Assembly (NCBI GenBank): GCA_964293475.1
Contig: CAXYYJ010000022.1
Span: 1 to 64,000, forward strand
From: UBA12170 sp964293475
Lineage (GTDB): Bacteria > Bacteroidota > Bacteroidia > Bacteroidales > UBA12170
DNA length: 64,000 nt
Direction of reading: 5' to 3'
In this document: one piece after another, positions 8,714 to 17,108 of the stretch
Layout: each line of letters opens with the position of its first letter
How positions within the stretch are numbered: position 1 is the first letter of the stretch
Translations under genes and position numbers: made by a program
The notes under the pieces: generated by a model
Databases searched by the model: none
The model's input: the letters and a program-made list of their open reading frames with translations, nothing else
What the model was told of the DNA's origin: nothing

Positions 8714-9028
8714 ATGGTAGGAAAAGAAAAACATTTGGAATGGTATTATCAGTCTGACTATGATTTGGGAACAGCTCAAGATATGTTAACATCAAGACGA
8801 ACCGTCTATTGTATTTTTATGTGCCATTTATCTTTGGAAAAAGCCTTGAAAGGATTGTTAGTCAAGAAAACTGGTGAGTATCCTTCAAAATCGCACAGTT
8901 TGATATATTTTGTTGAAAAAATGAATCTAAAAATGGATGAAGCATATTATGAGTTTATTTTTATGTTGAACAAGATTTCTGTTCCAACAAGATATCCCGA
9001 TGACTTAAAGATGCTTTTTGATGTTTAA
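8714..9028 (+). CDS. HEPN-domain protein, C-terminally truncated by an in-frame stop
   Basis: A 104-residue HEPN-domain protein, the partner type usually paired with a minimal nucleotidyltransferase. The family core is visible: EWYYQSDYDLGTAQDML, CHLSLEKALKGLLVKKTG, KSHSLIYFVEKM and TRYPDD. Translation stops at TAA 9026-9028. Reading on in the same frame gives 22 more residues with a normal HEPN ending (ESILVKTKEIQSWIKQQ) to a second TAA at 9095-9097. That longer frame would overlap the MNT start by 19 bases, the usual arrangement. I infer a recent nonsense change, for example TAT to TAA. I see no R-x4-6-H RNase motif, so toxicity is uncertain even for an intact form. Confidence 0.8.
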   Translation: MVGKEKHLEWYYQSDYDLGTAQDMLTSRRTVYCIFMCHLSLEKALKGLLVKKTGEYPSKSHSLIYFVEKMNLKMDEAYYEFIFMLNKISVPTRYPDDLKMLFDV

Positions 9029-9078
9029 ACAATGGATAGAACTGAATCAATTTTAGTTAAAACAAAAGAAATACAATC

Positions 9079-9396
9079 ATGGATAAAGCAACAATAAATG
9101 AGGTTATTATCTTCCTAAAGCAATCATTAATTCAAAGTGGAATCCAGGTGGATGCAATTGCATTGTTCGGGTCTGCCTTGACTGGTGATATGAATAAAGA
9201 TAGCGATATTGATTTGATAATCATTTCATCTGATTTTAATAATCTTGACTTATTCGACAGAGCAAAACTGACCATGAACCCTGAAACTGAAACCTTAAAG
9301 AAATTTAAAATACCTATGGACATCATTAATTTGTCCCCACAAGAATATAATGATTCCAATTTGAAGGCATTCAAACAAACAAAAATAGTAGCTTGA
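9079..9396 (+). CDS. Minimal nucleotidyltransferase (MNT) of a HEPN/MNT pair
   Basis: A 105-residue DNA-polymerase-beta-like nucleotidyltransferase. The signature G31-S32-x10-D43-x-D45 is intact in LFGSALTGDMNKDSDIDL, and a third carboxylate is likely D81 in PMDIINL. In studied HepT/MntA pairs the MNT antitoxin AMPylates the HEPN toxin; that role here is inferred from family and adjacency. The gene begins inside the region that would encode the HEPN C-terminus, so coupled translation would be expected if the HEPN frame were intact. The length is normal for the family. Confidence 0.85.
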   Translation: MDKATINEVIIFLKQSLIQSGIQVDAIALFGSALTGDMNKDSDIDLIIISSDFNNLDLFDRAKLTMNPETETLKKFKIPMDIINLSPQEYNDSNLKAFKQTKIVA

Positions 9397-9403
9397 AGAA
9401 ACC

Positions 9404-9994
9404 ATGGAATTAGAAAACTTTGAAAAGGAAAAATTGACGGTTGATATAGTCAAAGCCAATATTTACGGAATATTTTCTATCATTCCCATTGCAATTGTTT
9501 ATGGTGCTCCTTTCTATTTTGCTTGGAATGAGAAGTTTACAACGGATAATTTTAAAAATTCATTGGATAATGTTAGCTTGTTTGGTAACGGAATTACAGC
9601 TTCACTAACAGTCATCGGAATACTTATTGCCGGAATTGTGGTGCACGAACTCATCCACGGGCTCGTTTGGTCACTTTTTGCCAAGAATGGACTGAAATCA
9701 ATCAAATTCGGAGTTTTGATTAAACTGCTAACGCCCTATTGCCATTGCAAAGAGCCCTTAAAGGTGAAGCATTATATTTTGGGTGCCATTATGCCAGCTA
9801 TTGTATTGGGTTTTCTTCCGGCAGTTTTTGCCATAATTCTTGGAAATATCCCCCTTTTACTGTTTGCAGTATTTTTTACCATGGCCGCCATTGGCGATGC
9901 AATGATTATTAACCTCATTCGAAAAGAAAATAAAAATTCACTGGTTTTAGATCATCCAACAGAGGCGGGCTGCTATATTTTTAGAGAAAAGTAA
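9404..9994 (+). CDS. DUF3267 membrane protein with HExxH motif
   Basis: A 196-residue integral membrane protein with about four hydrophobic segments (near residues 22-42, 63-85, 122-145, 146-170). HELIHG, at the end of the second segment, is an HExxH zinc-peptidase motif, and GDAMII with the late DHPTEAGCYI segment matches the DUF3267 family of putative zincin membrane peptidases. A substrate cannot be named. It starts 7 bases after the MNT gene and could be co-transcribed with it, though DUF3267 is not a standard part of HEPN/MNT modules. Confidence 0.8.
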   Translation: MELENFEKEKLTVDIVKANIYGIFSIIPIAIVYGAPFYFAWNEKFTTDNFKNSLDNVSLFGNGITASLTVIGILIAGIVVHELIHGLVWSLFAKNGLKSIKFGVLIKLLTPYCHCKEPLKVKHYILGAIMPAIVLGFLPAVFAIILGNIPLLLFAVFFTMAAIGDAMIINLIRKENKNSLVLDHPTEAGCYIFREK

Positions 9995-10070
9995 TTAAAT
10001 TCTGATGATGGATTTAAGATAGTGGTGCTTCAAAAACACCAGGAGTTATTGAACTAGTAATCATTATTCT

Positions 10071-10481
10071 ATGAAAAGCATCTTCCCGGATAAAGAAAAA
10101 AAACCAACTCAAGATGATTTGATAAATCATTTGGGTGAAACCTGTAAGATTTGGCAAGACATTAAGGATTATACACTTGCCAAATATCCAAAAGCAAATG
10201 AAGAGTGGAATTATGCATCATCGGGCTGGAGTTTTAGGCTAAAGGATAAAAAGCGCGCCATAATTTATCTGCTTCCGCGTCAGGGATTTTTTAAAGTTGC
10301 CTTTGTTTTTGGTCAAAAAGCGGTGGATAGGATTATGGATTCAGAAGCAGACCAGTTCATTAAATCAGAGTTACAATCAGCCAGGCCTTATGTTGAAGGA
10401 CGTGGCATAAGAATAGATATCAAAGACCACAGATTATTTAATGATATCAAGGCCTTAATTGACATTAAATTATCCCATTAA
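10071..10481 (+). CDS. DUF3788 family protein
   Basis: A 136-residue soluble protein matching the DUF3788 family: an early EEWNYASSGWSFRLKDKKRAIIYLLP, then GFFKVAFVFGQKAVDRI, and ending in GRGIRIDIKDHRLFNDIKALIDIK. The fold resembles small DUF1801/YdhG-like proteins and the biochemical role is unknown. It lies 76 bases after the DUF3267 gene and is the last plus-strand gene before the convergent mutAB operon. Confidence 0.75.
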   Translation: MKSIFPDKEKKPTQDDLINHLGETCKIWQDIKDYTLAKYPKANEEWNYASSGWSFRLKDKKRAIIYLLPRQGFFKVAFVFGQKAVDRIMDSEADQFIKSELQSARPYVEGRGIRIDIKDHRLFNDIKALIDIKLSH

Positions 10482-10611
10482 TTCCTTGGATTCGCTTTTA
10501 ATTTGTTTTCTAATGAATTCATCTGCTATCATTTGGGCCTGCTGCCAATTTGGCTCTATGGATAAAACAAGCCAATACGTAACGAAAGAGCAAAAAATTC
10601 TCATCAATCAT

Positions 10612-10642
10612 AAAAAAAAAAGCACCCCACTGTTGGAATGCT
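10612..10642 (-). terminator. Rho-independent terminator of mutAB
   Basis: On the minus strand AGCATTCCA and TGGGGTGCT pair over 9 bp (two G-U) around the loop ACAG and are followed by nine T. It lies 31 bases beyond the mutB stop. Confidence 0.75.
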
Positions 10643-10673
10643 TTTCAGGTATTCGATATGTTTACACTTAATA

Positions 10674-12827
10674 TTATTGCTCTTCGCCCAAAAGTATTTT
10701 AAGCATCTGAATACCACATTCTGAGATTACGGTACCAGGACCAAATACTGCTGCTGCTCCGGCTTTGTAGAGAAAATCGTAATCCTGATGGGGAATTACA
10801 CCGCCCACAATCACCATAATGTCTTCGCGTCCTAGTTTTTTTAGTTCTTCAATCACTTGTGGTACAAGTGTTTTGTGACCTGCTGCCAGACTCGATACGC
10901 CCAGAATATGCACATCGTTCTCCACAGCCTGACGGGCTGCTTCGGCGGGTGTCTGGAATAACGGTCCAATGTCTACGTCGAAGCCTATGTCGGCATAACC
11001 TGTGGCAACTACTTTGGCACCGCGGTCGTGTCCATCCTGACCCATTTTGGCTATCATAATCCGTGGACGGCGGCCTTCGAGCTCGGCGAACTTGTCGGCC
11101 AATCGGCTGGCTTCTTCAAACATTTTATCGTTTTTACTTTCGGCAGAATAAACCCCCGAAATGGATCTGATGACTGCATTATACCTTCCATAAATTGCTT
11201 CGAGTGCGGTGGATATTTCACCCAGACTCGCTCTGAGTTTGGCGGCTACTATGGCCAGTTCCAGCAAATTGCCTTTTCCTGTTTTAGCAGATTCTGTAAG
11301 GGCTTTTAAAGCTTCCTGAACTTGTGCTTCGTTTCTAATTTCCCGCAGTTTTTTCAATCGTTTTATTTGAGCTTCTCTAACCGCAGTATTGTCAATATCA
11401 AGAATATCCAGCGGATCTTCTTTTTCTAACCGGTATTTATTTACGCCAACAATTGTATCTTTATGCGAGTCGATGCGGGCTTGTTTGCGGGCAGCGGCTT
11501 CTTCGATGCGCATTTTTGGGATTCCGGTTTCTATGGCTTTGGCCATACCGCCTAACGATTCCACTTCTTCTATTAAAGCCCAGGCTTTTTCGGCAATCTC
11601 TTTGGTGAGATACTCCACATAGTAGGAGCCAGCCCAGGGGTCGAGTGAGCGACAAATCTGGGTTTCTTCCTGAAGGTAAATCTGAGTGTTACGAGCGATA
11701 CGTGCACTGAAATCAGTGGGCAATGCAATGGCTTCGTCTAAGGCGTTGGTGTGCAACGATTGGGTGTGTCCCAAGGTGGCACTCAAAGCTTCGATACAGG
11801 TGCGGGCAACGTTGTTAAACGGGTCTTGCTCTGTTAAACTCCATCCCGATGTTTGGGTATGGGTACGCAGTGCCATGGATTTAGGATTCTTTGGATTGAA
11901 CTGTTTCACCATTTTGGCCCAAAGCATCCTCGCAGCGCGCATTTTGGCAATTTCCATAAAATGGTTCATTCCTGCAGCCCAGAAAAAGCTTAAACGGGGA
12001 GCAAAACTATCGATGCTCATTCCAGCATTGATTCCCGCTCTCAAATATTCAAGCCCATCGGCCAATGTATAGGCCAGCTCAATATCGGCGGTAGCGCCAG
12101 CCTCCTGCATATGATAACCGGAGATGGATATAGAGTTGAATTTGGGCATGTTTTTGCTGGTATATTCAAAAATATCGGCAATAATTCTCATGCTGGGCAG
12201 GGGAGGGTAAATATAGGTGTTGCGCACCATAAATTCCTTCAGAATATCGTTTTGAATGGTTCCGCTGAGCTCTTCGAGTTTAACACCTTGTTCCAGTCCG
12301 GCCACAATATAAAAGGCTAAAACAGGCAATACCGCACCATTCATGGTCATGGAAACCGACATTTTATCCAACGGAATCTGATCAAAGAGAATTTCCATAT
12401 CGAGGATGCTATCCACAGCCACGCCGGCTTTTCCCACATCCCCTACAACTCTTTCGTGATCTGAATCGTAGCCACGATGGGTAGCCAAGTCAAAGGCAAT
12501 GGAAAGTCCTTTTTGCCCTGCGGCTAAGTTTCTGCGATAGAAAGCATTGGACTCCTCCGCGGTAGAAAAACCTGCATACTGACGCACTGTCCAGGGGCGC
12601 ATGGCATACATTCCCGAATAGGGGCCTCGAAGGAAAGGAGGGATTCCCGCTGCAAAATTAAGGTGTTCCATATTTTGCAAATCGCTTGTACCGTAAACAG
12701 GTTTGACCGATATCTTTTCGGGGGTTTCCCAAATTGGCGCTCCGGTAGCTGCAATCTCCTGATTTTCTTTCGGAAAACTAAGTTCAGGAGTCGATTTTAT
12801 ATTGATGTTTTTAAAGTTTGGTTTCAT
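10674..12827 (-). CDS. mutB: Methylmalonyl-CoA mutase large (catalytic) subunit
   Basis: A 717-residue adenosylcobalamin-dependent mutase that interconverts methylmalonyl-CoA and succinyl-CoA in propionate metabolism. The N-terminal TIM barrel shows PFLRGPYSGMY, TVRQYAGFSTAEESN and RTHTQTSGWSLTEQDP. The C-terminal cobalamin-binding domain carries the lower-ligand motif DGHDRG in AKMGQDGHDRGAKVVATG, followed by GVSSLAAGH and VGGVIPHQD. Length is normal. It begins 4 bases after mutA and is closed by a strong terminator. No MeaB chaperone or methylmalonyl-CoA epimerase gene lies next to it. Confidence 0.97.
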   Translation of the reverse strand: MKPNFKNINIKSTPELSFPKENQEIAATGAPIWETPEKISVKPVYGTSDLQNMEHLNFAAGIPPFLRGPYSGMYAMRPWTVRQYAGFSTAEESNAFYRRNLAAGQKGLSIAFDLATHRGYDSDHERVVGDVGKAGVAVDSILDMEILFDQIPLDKMSVSMTMNGAVLPVLAFYIVAGLEQGVKLEELSGTIQNDILKEFMVRNTYIYPPLPSMRIIADIFEYTSKNMPKFNSISISGYHMQEAGATADIELAYTLADGLEYLRAGINAGMSIDSFAPRLSFFWAAGMNHFMEIAKMRAARMLWAKMVKQFNPKNPKSMALRTHTQTSGWSLTEQDPFNNVARTCIEALSATLGHTQSLHTNALDEAIALPTDFSARIARNTQIYLQEETQICRSLDPWAGSYYVEYLTKEIAEKAWALIEEVESLGGMAKAIETGIPKMRIEEAAARKQARIDSHKDTIVGVNKYRLEKEDPLDILDIDNTAVREAQIKRLKKLREIRNEAQVQEALKALTESAKTGKGNLLELAIVAAKLRASLGEISTALEAIYGRYNAVIRSISGVYSAESKNDKMFEEASRLADKFAELEGRRPRIMIAKMGQDGHDRGAKVVATGYADIGFDVDIGPLFQTPAEAARQAVENDVHILGVSSLAAGHKTLVPQVIEELKKLGREDIMVIVGGVIPHQDYDFLYKAGAAAVFGPGTVISECGIQMLKILLGEEQ

Positions 12828-12831
12828 AGTA

Positions 12832-14733
12832 TCAATTATTTAAAAAATCAGTGATGCCTAAATCTTTTTGGTAGGATTTGAGCTCGTTGAGCAGGTTCGA
12901 TTTTAAATGAATAAATCGGGTAAGCCCTTTGGCTTTCAGTTCTTCCAATAAATCTTTAGGATATCCAGCCAAAACAGCAATATTGGTTGTTGAAGCTTTT
13001 TCAGCAAATTCAGGAGCCAGGGAAACATACTCGTCGTCCGAGCTACAAAGCACCACTATTTGAGCGTTTCTCTCTTTGGCTGCTGCAAGACCTTCGTCGA
13101 TGGTCGCAAAGCCATTGTTGTCAATCACTTCGAAACCTGCCACCGCGAAGAAATTACAGGCAAACTGAGCCCGGGCTTTTCTCATGGCCAGATTTCCGAT
13201 GGTGAGCATAAAGGCTTTTGGCCTTTCATTTTCCGCCGAAAACATATCGGTTGAGTATCTTAAACGCTCAAAATCCTGAGTAACACGGAATTGCTTGATT
13301 GATTTTGCAAAGGCTGTTTTCGATGTTTGATCGTATGGTTTAAAGCTATCGGGATTTATCTCATTTTCAAAACTTTCATTAAAATTGGGGTATTGGTTGG
13401 TCCCCAGATAAATATCCTTGCGGCCCGATGCAGCATCTTTGCGTTCCTGAGCAGTTTTCTCAATCTGTTCCTGAACAAAACCCTGTTTCACAGCTTCCAC
13501 ATAACCCCCCAAATCATCCACTTTCAGGAAAAGATTCCAGGCTTTGTCGATAAGTTCATCGGTTAGACTTTCAATATAATAGGAGCCCGCTGCAGGGTCG
13601 ATAACTTTATCCATAAAGCTTTCTTCTTTCAGAAGCAGCTGTTGATTCCGGGCAATACGCTCGGCAAAATCGCTGGGCCACTCGTAGGTACTGTTGTAAG
13701 GAAGAACTGTTAACGAGTCAGTTCCGCCAAGAATAGCAGAGAAGCTTTCGGTGGTAGTTCTCAGCATGTTCACCTGAGCATCGTAAATGGTTTTGTTGAA
13801 ATTGATATTGGCCGAATGAATATGCATTTTGGTAATGGATGCATCACTGGGACCGAAAGCGTTAACAATTTTAGCCCAAAGAAAGCGGGCAGCTCTCAGT
13901 TTTGCTATTTCCATAAAATAATTGGAGCCCACGCCCATATTGAATTTAATTCGGGGAGCAATATCATCTACCGAAAGGCCCAAATCTGTAAGTCGGCGCA
14001 GGTAATCGGCACCCATGCTTAAGGTGAAGGCTAATTCCTGAACTATATGAGCTCCGGCGTTTCGCAGGTTGATTCCATTTACGCAAAGGGTACGGAAATG
14101 GGGGAGGAACTCTGCAGCCTGAATTATCTGAGCTGCATGATTGAATGCATAGGTTTCGTTTTGGCAAAATCTACCGCGGAATGTAATGGCAAACATGGGG
14201 TCGAAATCTACCGAACCCTGAATTTTTTCAGGATTTCTATTGTATTTTTTTACAAGTTCCTCATAAACAGAAACAACTTTGTGTGAGCCAGGTCCTACCA
14301 TAAAATTCACTTCCACTATATCCGAAAAGATATTTTCCATGAGTTTCTCGATGTCCGAAACTTTGGCCATATAACTATCGCTAAAGATAAATCCCAGAGA
14401 ATTTACGCCTTTCATCAGAATCTCCAGGGCTTTTTTATTGGCTTTTTCAATATCGTCAACATAGATATCCTGTCTTACAAGCCAGTCGTTGTTGGATTTG
14501 TTATTTCCGCGAACAAATGGAAAAACATTGGGTTTGCTTTCCAGATATTTGAGTTTCTCCAAATCATCGGCATTATAAAAAGGCTTCACCACAATGCCTT
14601 CAGGGCTTTCCCAAAACAGCTTTTTCTCATAGTCGGCACCTTTTAAATCAGCTTTAATGACATCAATCCATTTCTCGGTAGAAACCGGTGAAAACTCTTC
14701 AAACAGTTTTTTATTTGTTTTATCCTCAATCAT
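12832..14733 (-). CDS. mutA: Methylmalonyl-CoA mutase small subunit
   Basis: About 633 residues from the ATG at 14733 (MIEDKTNKKLFEEF). The longer frame starting at 14805 adds 24 residues lacking family resemblance and spans the promoter box, so it is rejected. The protein is the non-catalytic partner of MutB. It keeps the barrel fold (PFVRGNNKSNNDWLVRQD, KMHIHSANINFNKT, DPAAGSYYIE), but in the C-terminal Rossmann domain the cobalt-ligand motif is replaced by TIGNLAMRKAR, as expected for MutA. It forms an operon with mutB. Confidence 0.95.
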   Translation of the reverse strand: MIEDKTNKKLFEEFSPVSTEKWIDVIKADLKGADYEKKLFWESPEGIVVKPFYNADDLEKLKYLESKPNVFPFVRGNNKSNNDWLVRQDIYVDDIEKANKKALEILMKGVNSLGFIFSDSYMAKVSDIEKLMENIFSDIVEVNFMVGPGSHKVVSVYEELVKKYNRNPEKIQGSVDFDPMFAITFRGRFCQNETYAFNHAAQIIQAAEFLPHFRTLCVNGINLRNAGAHIVQELAFTLSMGADYLRRLTDLGLSVDDIAPRIKFNMGVGSNYFMEIAKLRAARFLWAKIVNAFGPSDASITKMHIHSANINFNKTIYDAQVNMLRTTTESFSAILGGTDSLTVLPYNSTYEWPSDFAERIARNQQLLLKEESFMDKVIDPAAGSYYIESLTDELIDKAWNLFLKVDDLGGYVEAVKQGFVQEQIEKTAQERKDAASGRKDIYLGTNQYPNFNESFENEINPDSFKPYDQTSKTAFAKSIKQFRVTQDFERLRYSTDMFSAENERPKAFMLTIGNLAMRKARAQFACNFFAVAGFEVIDNNGFATIDEGLAAAKERNAQIVVLCSSDDEYVSLAPEFAEKASTTNIAVLAGYPKDLLEELKAKGLTRFIHLKSNLLNELKSYQKDLGITDFLNN

Positions 14734-14802
14734 ATATATTAGCTTAATCGAAATGAAAAATGCGGAACAATCCAAACATAGCCCATTTCTATTTTCAGTG
14801 GG

Positions 14803-14810
14803 CAAATTTA
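14803..14810 (-). promoter_or_regulatory. -7 box (TAAATTTG) for mutAB
   Basis: The minus strand reads TAAATTTG, a full match to TAnnTTTG, giving a leader of roughly 60 bases before the mutA ATG at 14733. No clear -33 TTG is visible. Confidence 0.45.
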
Positions 14811-14953
14811 GGATAATTAAATTTTGGAAGAATCTATTTTGTTATAAGAATAACAATATATAATGAGTCTAATTATTCTGTGAAGCAAAAAATGAGCATT
14901 ATTTTTGAGTAAAATCAATGGTTTTGAGAGGGTGAATTCGTATTATTGTTGCC

Positions 14954-15349
14954 ATGAAACAGGCATTAACGGATAAGGAAATCTTAATTTTTGGGCTTCG
15001 TCATATTTATGGCAGGCTCGTCGGCGATGGTTATGAAGTTCTTTCAGTTCGCGATGAACCCGAAATTGATCCACAAATTGTTGCCCGGAAGGACGAATTG
15101 TTGTATTTTTTTGTGGTTCGCACAGCGGTTTATCCTGGGAAGGGTTCCTGGCCTTCACTTTCCAGAATAAAACAAATTTCCGACCATGCCAAATTGCATC
15201 ATGCGAAACCTGTTTTTGCATTTCTGGGGCTTACCAATGCCGATGCTACCACAGAAGCTGAAAAATCGAAGCTTTATAAAGGGGGTACTTTTCTGATTGA
15301 TTTTAGTGGATTTCAGGATTTGGGGAGAAATCCCGAGTCAAATAACTAA
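14954..15349 (+). CDS. Hypothetical protein, possibly nuclease-fold-like
   Basis: A 131-residue soluble protein that I do not firmly recognise. The arrangement of a helix, then GYEVLSV, EIDPQIVARKDELLYFFVVRTAV and a later helix-strand pair (KPVFAFLG, GTFLIDFSG) resembles the core of PD-(D/E)xK-like folds. However, the expected lysine after the acidic strand is an arginine (VVRT), so catalysis is doubtful. It stands alone, divergent from mutAB and convergent with the methyltransferase gene 2 bases away. Confidence 0.6.
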   Translation: MKQALTDKEILIFGLRHIYGRLVGDGYEVLSVRDEPEIDPQIVARKDELLYFFVVRTAVYPGKGSWPSLSRIKQISDHAKLHHAKPVFAFLGLTNADATTEAEKSKLYKGGTFLIDFSGFQDLGRNPESNN

Positions 15350-15351
15350 AA

Positions 15352-16008
15352 CTAATCCATGGCTTTATTGGTCAACAATGGAACAAACCGGAACTTTCCA
15401 TGACTTTGTCGTTCGAATTCGGTTTCAGAAACCCGTTTTATGAGAATCATTTCCTGATAATCGTTCTCTAAATCGACTGGAATTACCAGTCTTCCGCCAA
15501 TTTTTAATTGCATTAGCAAATCGTTGGGAACTACTGGAGCGCCAGCAGTTACTATCACTTTATCGAAGGGACCAAAGGTGGGTAAACCCTTATAGCCATC
15601 GCCATAGAAAGTTTTAATGGAGAAATACTTGAGATTTTCGAGAAGTTTTTTTGTTTTGTCGAACAGTTTTTTTTGCCGCTCAATGGTAAAAACTTTAGCT
15701 CCCATTTCGGCCAAAACACAGGCTTGATAGCCCGATCCGGTTCCAACTTCGAGCACTTTTTCGCCTTTGGCTACTTCCAGCAGCTCGGTTTGAAAAGCCA
15801 CTGTGTAGGGCTGACTAATGGTCTGCCCGCTTCCAATGGGGAAAGCCTGATCCTGATAAGCGAAATTCAGGAACGAGGAGTCTAAAAAAAGATGGCGTGG
15901 AATATTGTTAATGGCATTAAGAACTGCCTCATCCTTAATACCTTTAGCCCTAATGGTATCGACTAATTTTTTTCTGAGTCCCTTGTGTCTGTAGTTATCC
16001 TCCAACAT
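15352..16008 (-). CDS. pcm: Protein-L-isoaspartate O-methyltransferase
   Basis: A 218-residue SAM-dependent methyltransferase that starts repair of isoaspartyl residues in damaged proteins. The family hallmarks are AFPIGSGQTISQPYTVAFQTELL, the SAM-binding motif VLEVGTGSGYQACVLAEMG, FYGDGYKGLP (post-motif I) and DKVIVTAGAPVVPNDLLMQLKIGGRLVIPV. Length is typical. It is divergent from the Gfo/Idh/MocA gene across a 68-base gap. Confidence 0.95.
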   Translation of the reverse strand: MLEDNYRHKGLRKKLVDTIRAKGIKDEAVLNAINNIPRHLFLDSSFLNFAYQDQAFPIGSGQTISQPYTVAFQTELLEVAKGEKVLEVGTGSGYQACVLAEMGAKVFTIERQKKLFDKTKKLLENLKYFSIKTFYGDGYKGLPTFGPFDKVIVTAGAPVVPNDLLMQLKIGGRLVIPVDLENDYQEMILIKRVSETEFERQSHGKFRFVPLLTNKAMD

Positions 16009-16055
16009 TCGTTAATTTTTTGCGAAAATACAGATTTAGTTCAGTGCAAAAAAAT

Positions 16056-16063
16056 TACTTTTG
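16056..16063 (+). promoter_or_regulatory. -7 box (TACTTTTG) for the Gfo/Idh/MocA gene
   Basis: TACTTTTG matches TAnnTTTG and ends 13 bases before the ATG at 16077. It lies inside the longer reading frame beginning at 16020, supporting the later start. Confidence 0.55.
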
Positions 16064-16076
16064 CACAAAAAAAAGC

Positions 16077-17051
16077 ATGGCTACAATAAATATTGGCCTT
16101 TTAGGCGCAGGACATCTTGGAAAAATTCATTTAAAATGCATTCGTCAGGTTGAACAGTATAACCTGGTAGGATTTTATGATCCAAACGAAGAGCTGAGTC
16201 AACAAGTTGAAAATGAGTTTAAACTGAAGAGATTTCCGTCCATAGAAAGTCTCATCGATGCCTGTGAAGCCATAGACATTGTAACCCCAACCATCAATCA
16301 CTTCGAGTGTGCCGACAGCGCTTTAAAGGCTGGTAAACACGTATTTATCGAGAAACCGGTGGTGAGTACCCCCGAAGAAGCCCAAAGCCTGATAGCCACT
16401 GCCGACGAAGCTAAAGTGAAGGTACAAGTTGGACATGTGGAGCGTTTTAATCCGGCCTTCCTTGCTATTCAAAACCGCCTGGATTCGCCCATGTTTATCG
16501 AAACCCACCGTTTGGCTCAGTTTAATCCCCGCGGAACCGATGTTCCTGTAGTTTTGGATTTAATGATTCACGATTTGGATATTATTCTGAGTACTGTGAA
16601 GGCTCGTCTGCGGAAAGTGAGTGCCAGTGGAGTAGCTGTGGTGAGCGATACCCCCGATATTGCCAATGCCCGTTTGGAATTCGACAATGGATGTGTAGCC
16701 AATTTAACTGCCAGCCGCATTTCGCTCAAAAACATGAGAAAAACCAGATTCTTCCAGAAAAACGCATACATCTCGGTCGATTTTCTTACCAAAGAAGCGG
16801 AAATTATTTCCATGTCTGATGTTGATGAAAATACAGATCCTTTGGCCATGGTTCTGGAATTGGGCGAAGGTAAGGGAAGTAAAGAAATTCATTTCGAAAA
16901 ACCCACCGTAGAACCCATAAACGCCATTGTTGAAGAGCTGAGAAGTTTTGCTATGGCCATTATCAATAATACCGAACCACCTGTTACTCTGTACGATGGA
17001 TATCAGGCACTCAAAGTTGCCCATCAGATTGTGGAAAAAATAAAATTGTAA
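16077..17051 (+). CDS. Gfo/Idh/MocA family oxidoreductase
   Basis: About 324 residues from the ATG at 16077 (MATINIGLLGAGHLGKIHLK); the extended frame from 16020 crosses the promoter. The N-terminal Rossmann fold has GAGHLG, and HVFIEKPV is the EKP signature with the catalytic lysine. Next comes VGHVERFNPA, and the C-terminal alpha/beta domain has the HDLDI histidine. Members oxidise or reduce sugars and cyclitols with NAD(P); UDP-GlcNAc 3-dehydrogenases (WlbA-like) are close. The substrate here is not known. A lipoprotein and a surface-polysaccharide transferase follow on the same strand. Confidence 0.88.
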   Translation: MATINIGLLGAGHLGKIHLKCIRQVEQYNLVGFYDPNEELSQQVENEFKLKRFPSIESLIDACEAIDIVTPTINHFECADSALKAGKHVFIEKPVVSTPEEAQSLIATADEAKVKVQVGHVERFNPAFLAIQNRLDSPMFIETHRLAQFNPRGTDVPVVLDLMIHDLDIILSTVKARLRKVSASGVAVVSDTPDIANARLEFDNGCVANLTASRISLKNMRKTRFFQKNAYISVDFLTKEAEIISMSDVDENTDPLAMVLELGEGKGSKEIHFEKPTVEPINAIVEELRSFAMAIINNTEPPVTLYDGYQALKVAHQIVEKIKL

Positions 17052-17108
17052 TACTAAAACAACTCTTGTTGCGTTAAGCTTAAGAGTTAAATGTCCTAAT
17101 CTAGTTTC

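Noticed and set aside
10470..10604. A 44-codon minus-strand frame between the DUF3788 gene and the mutAB terminator
   Set aside because: It reads protein-like at its end (EPNWQQAQMIADEFIRKQ) but starts with no promoter or RBS and overlaps the DUF3788 3' end. It may be a gene remnant, but it is too short to support.
17061..17088. Inverted repeat AACTCTT / AAGAGTT after the Gfo/Idh/MocA gene
   Set aside because: The arms pair, but the loop is 14 bases and no T-tract follows, so I do not call it a terminator.
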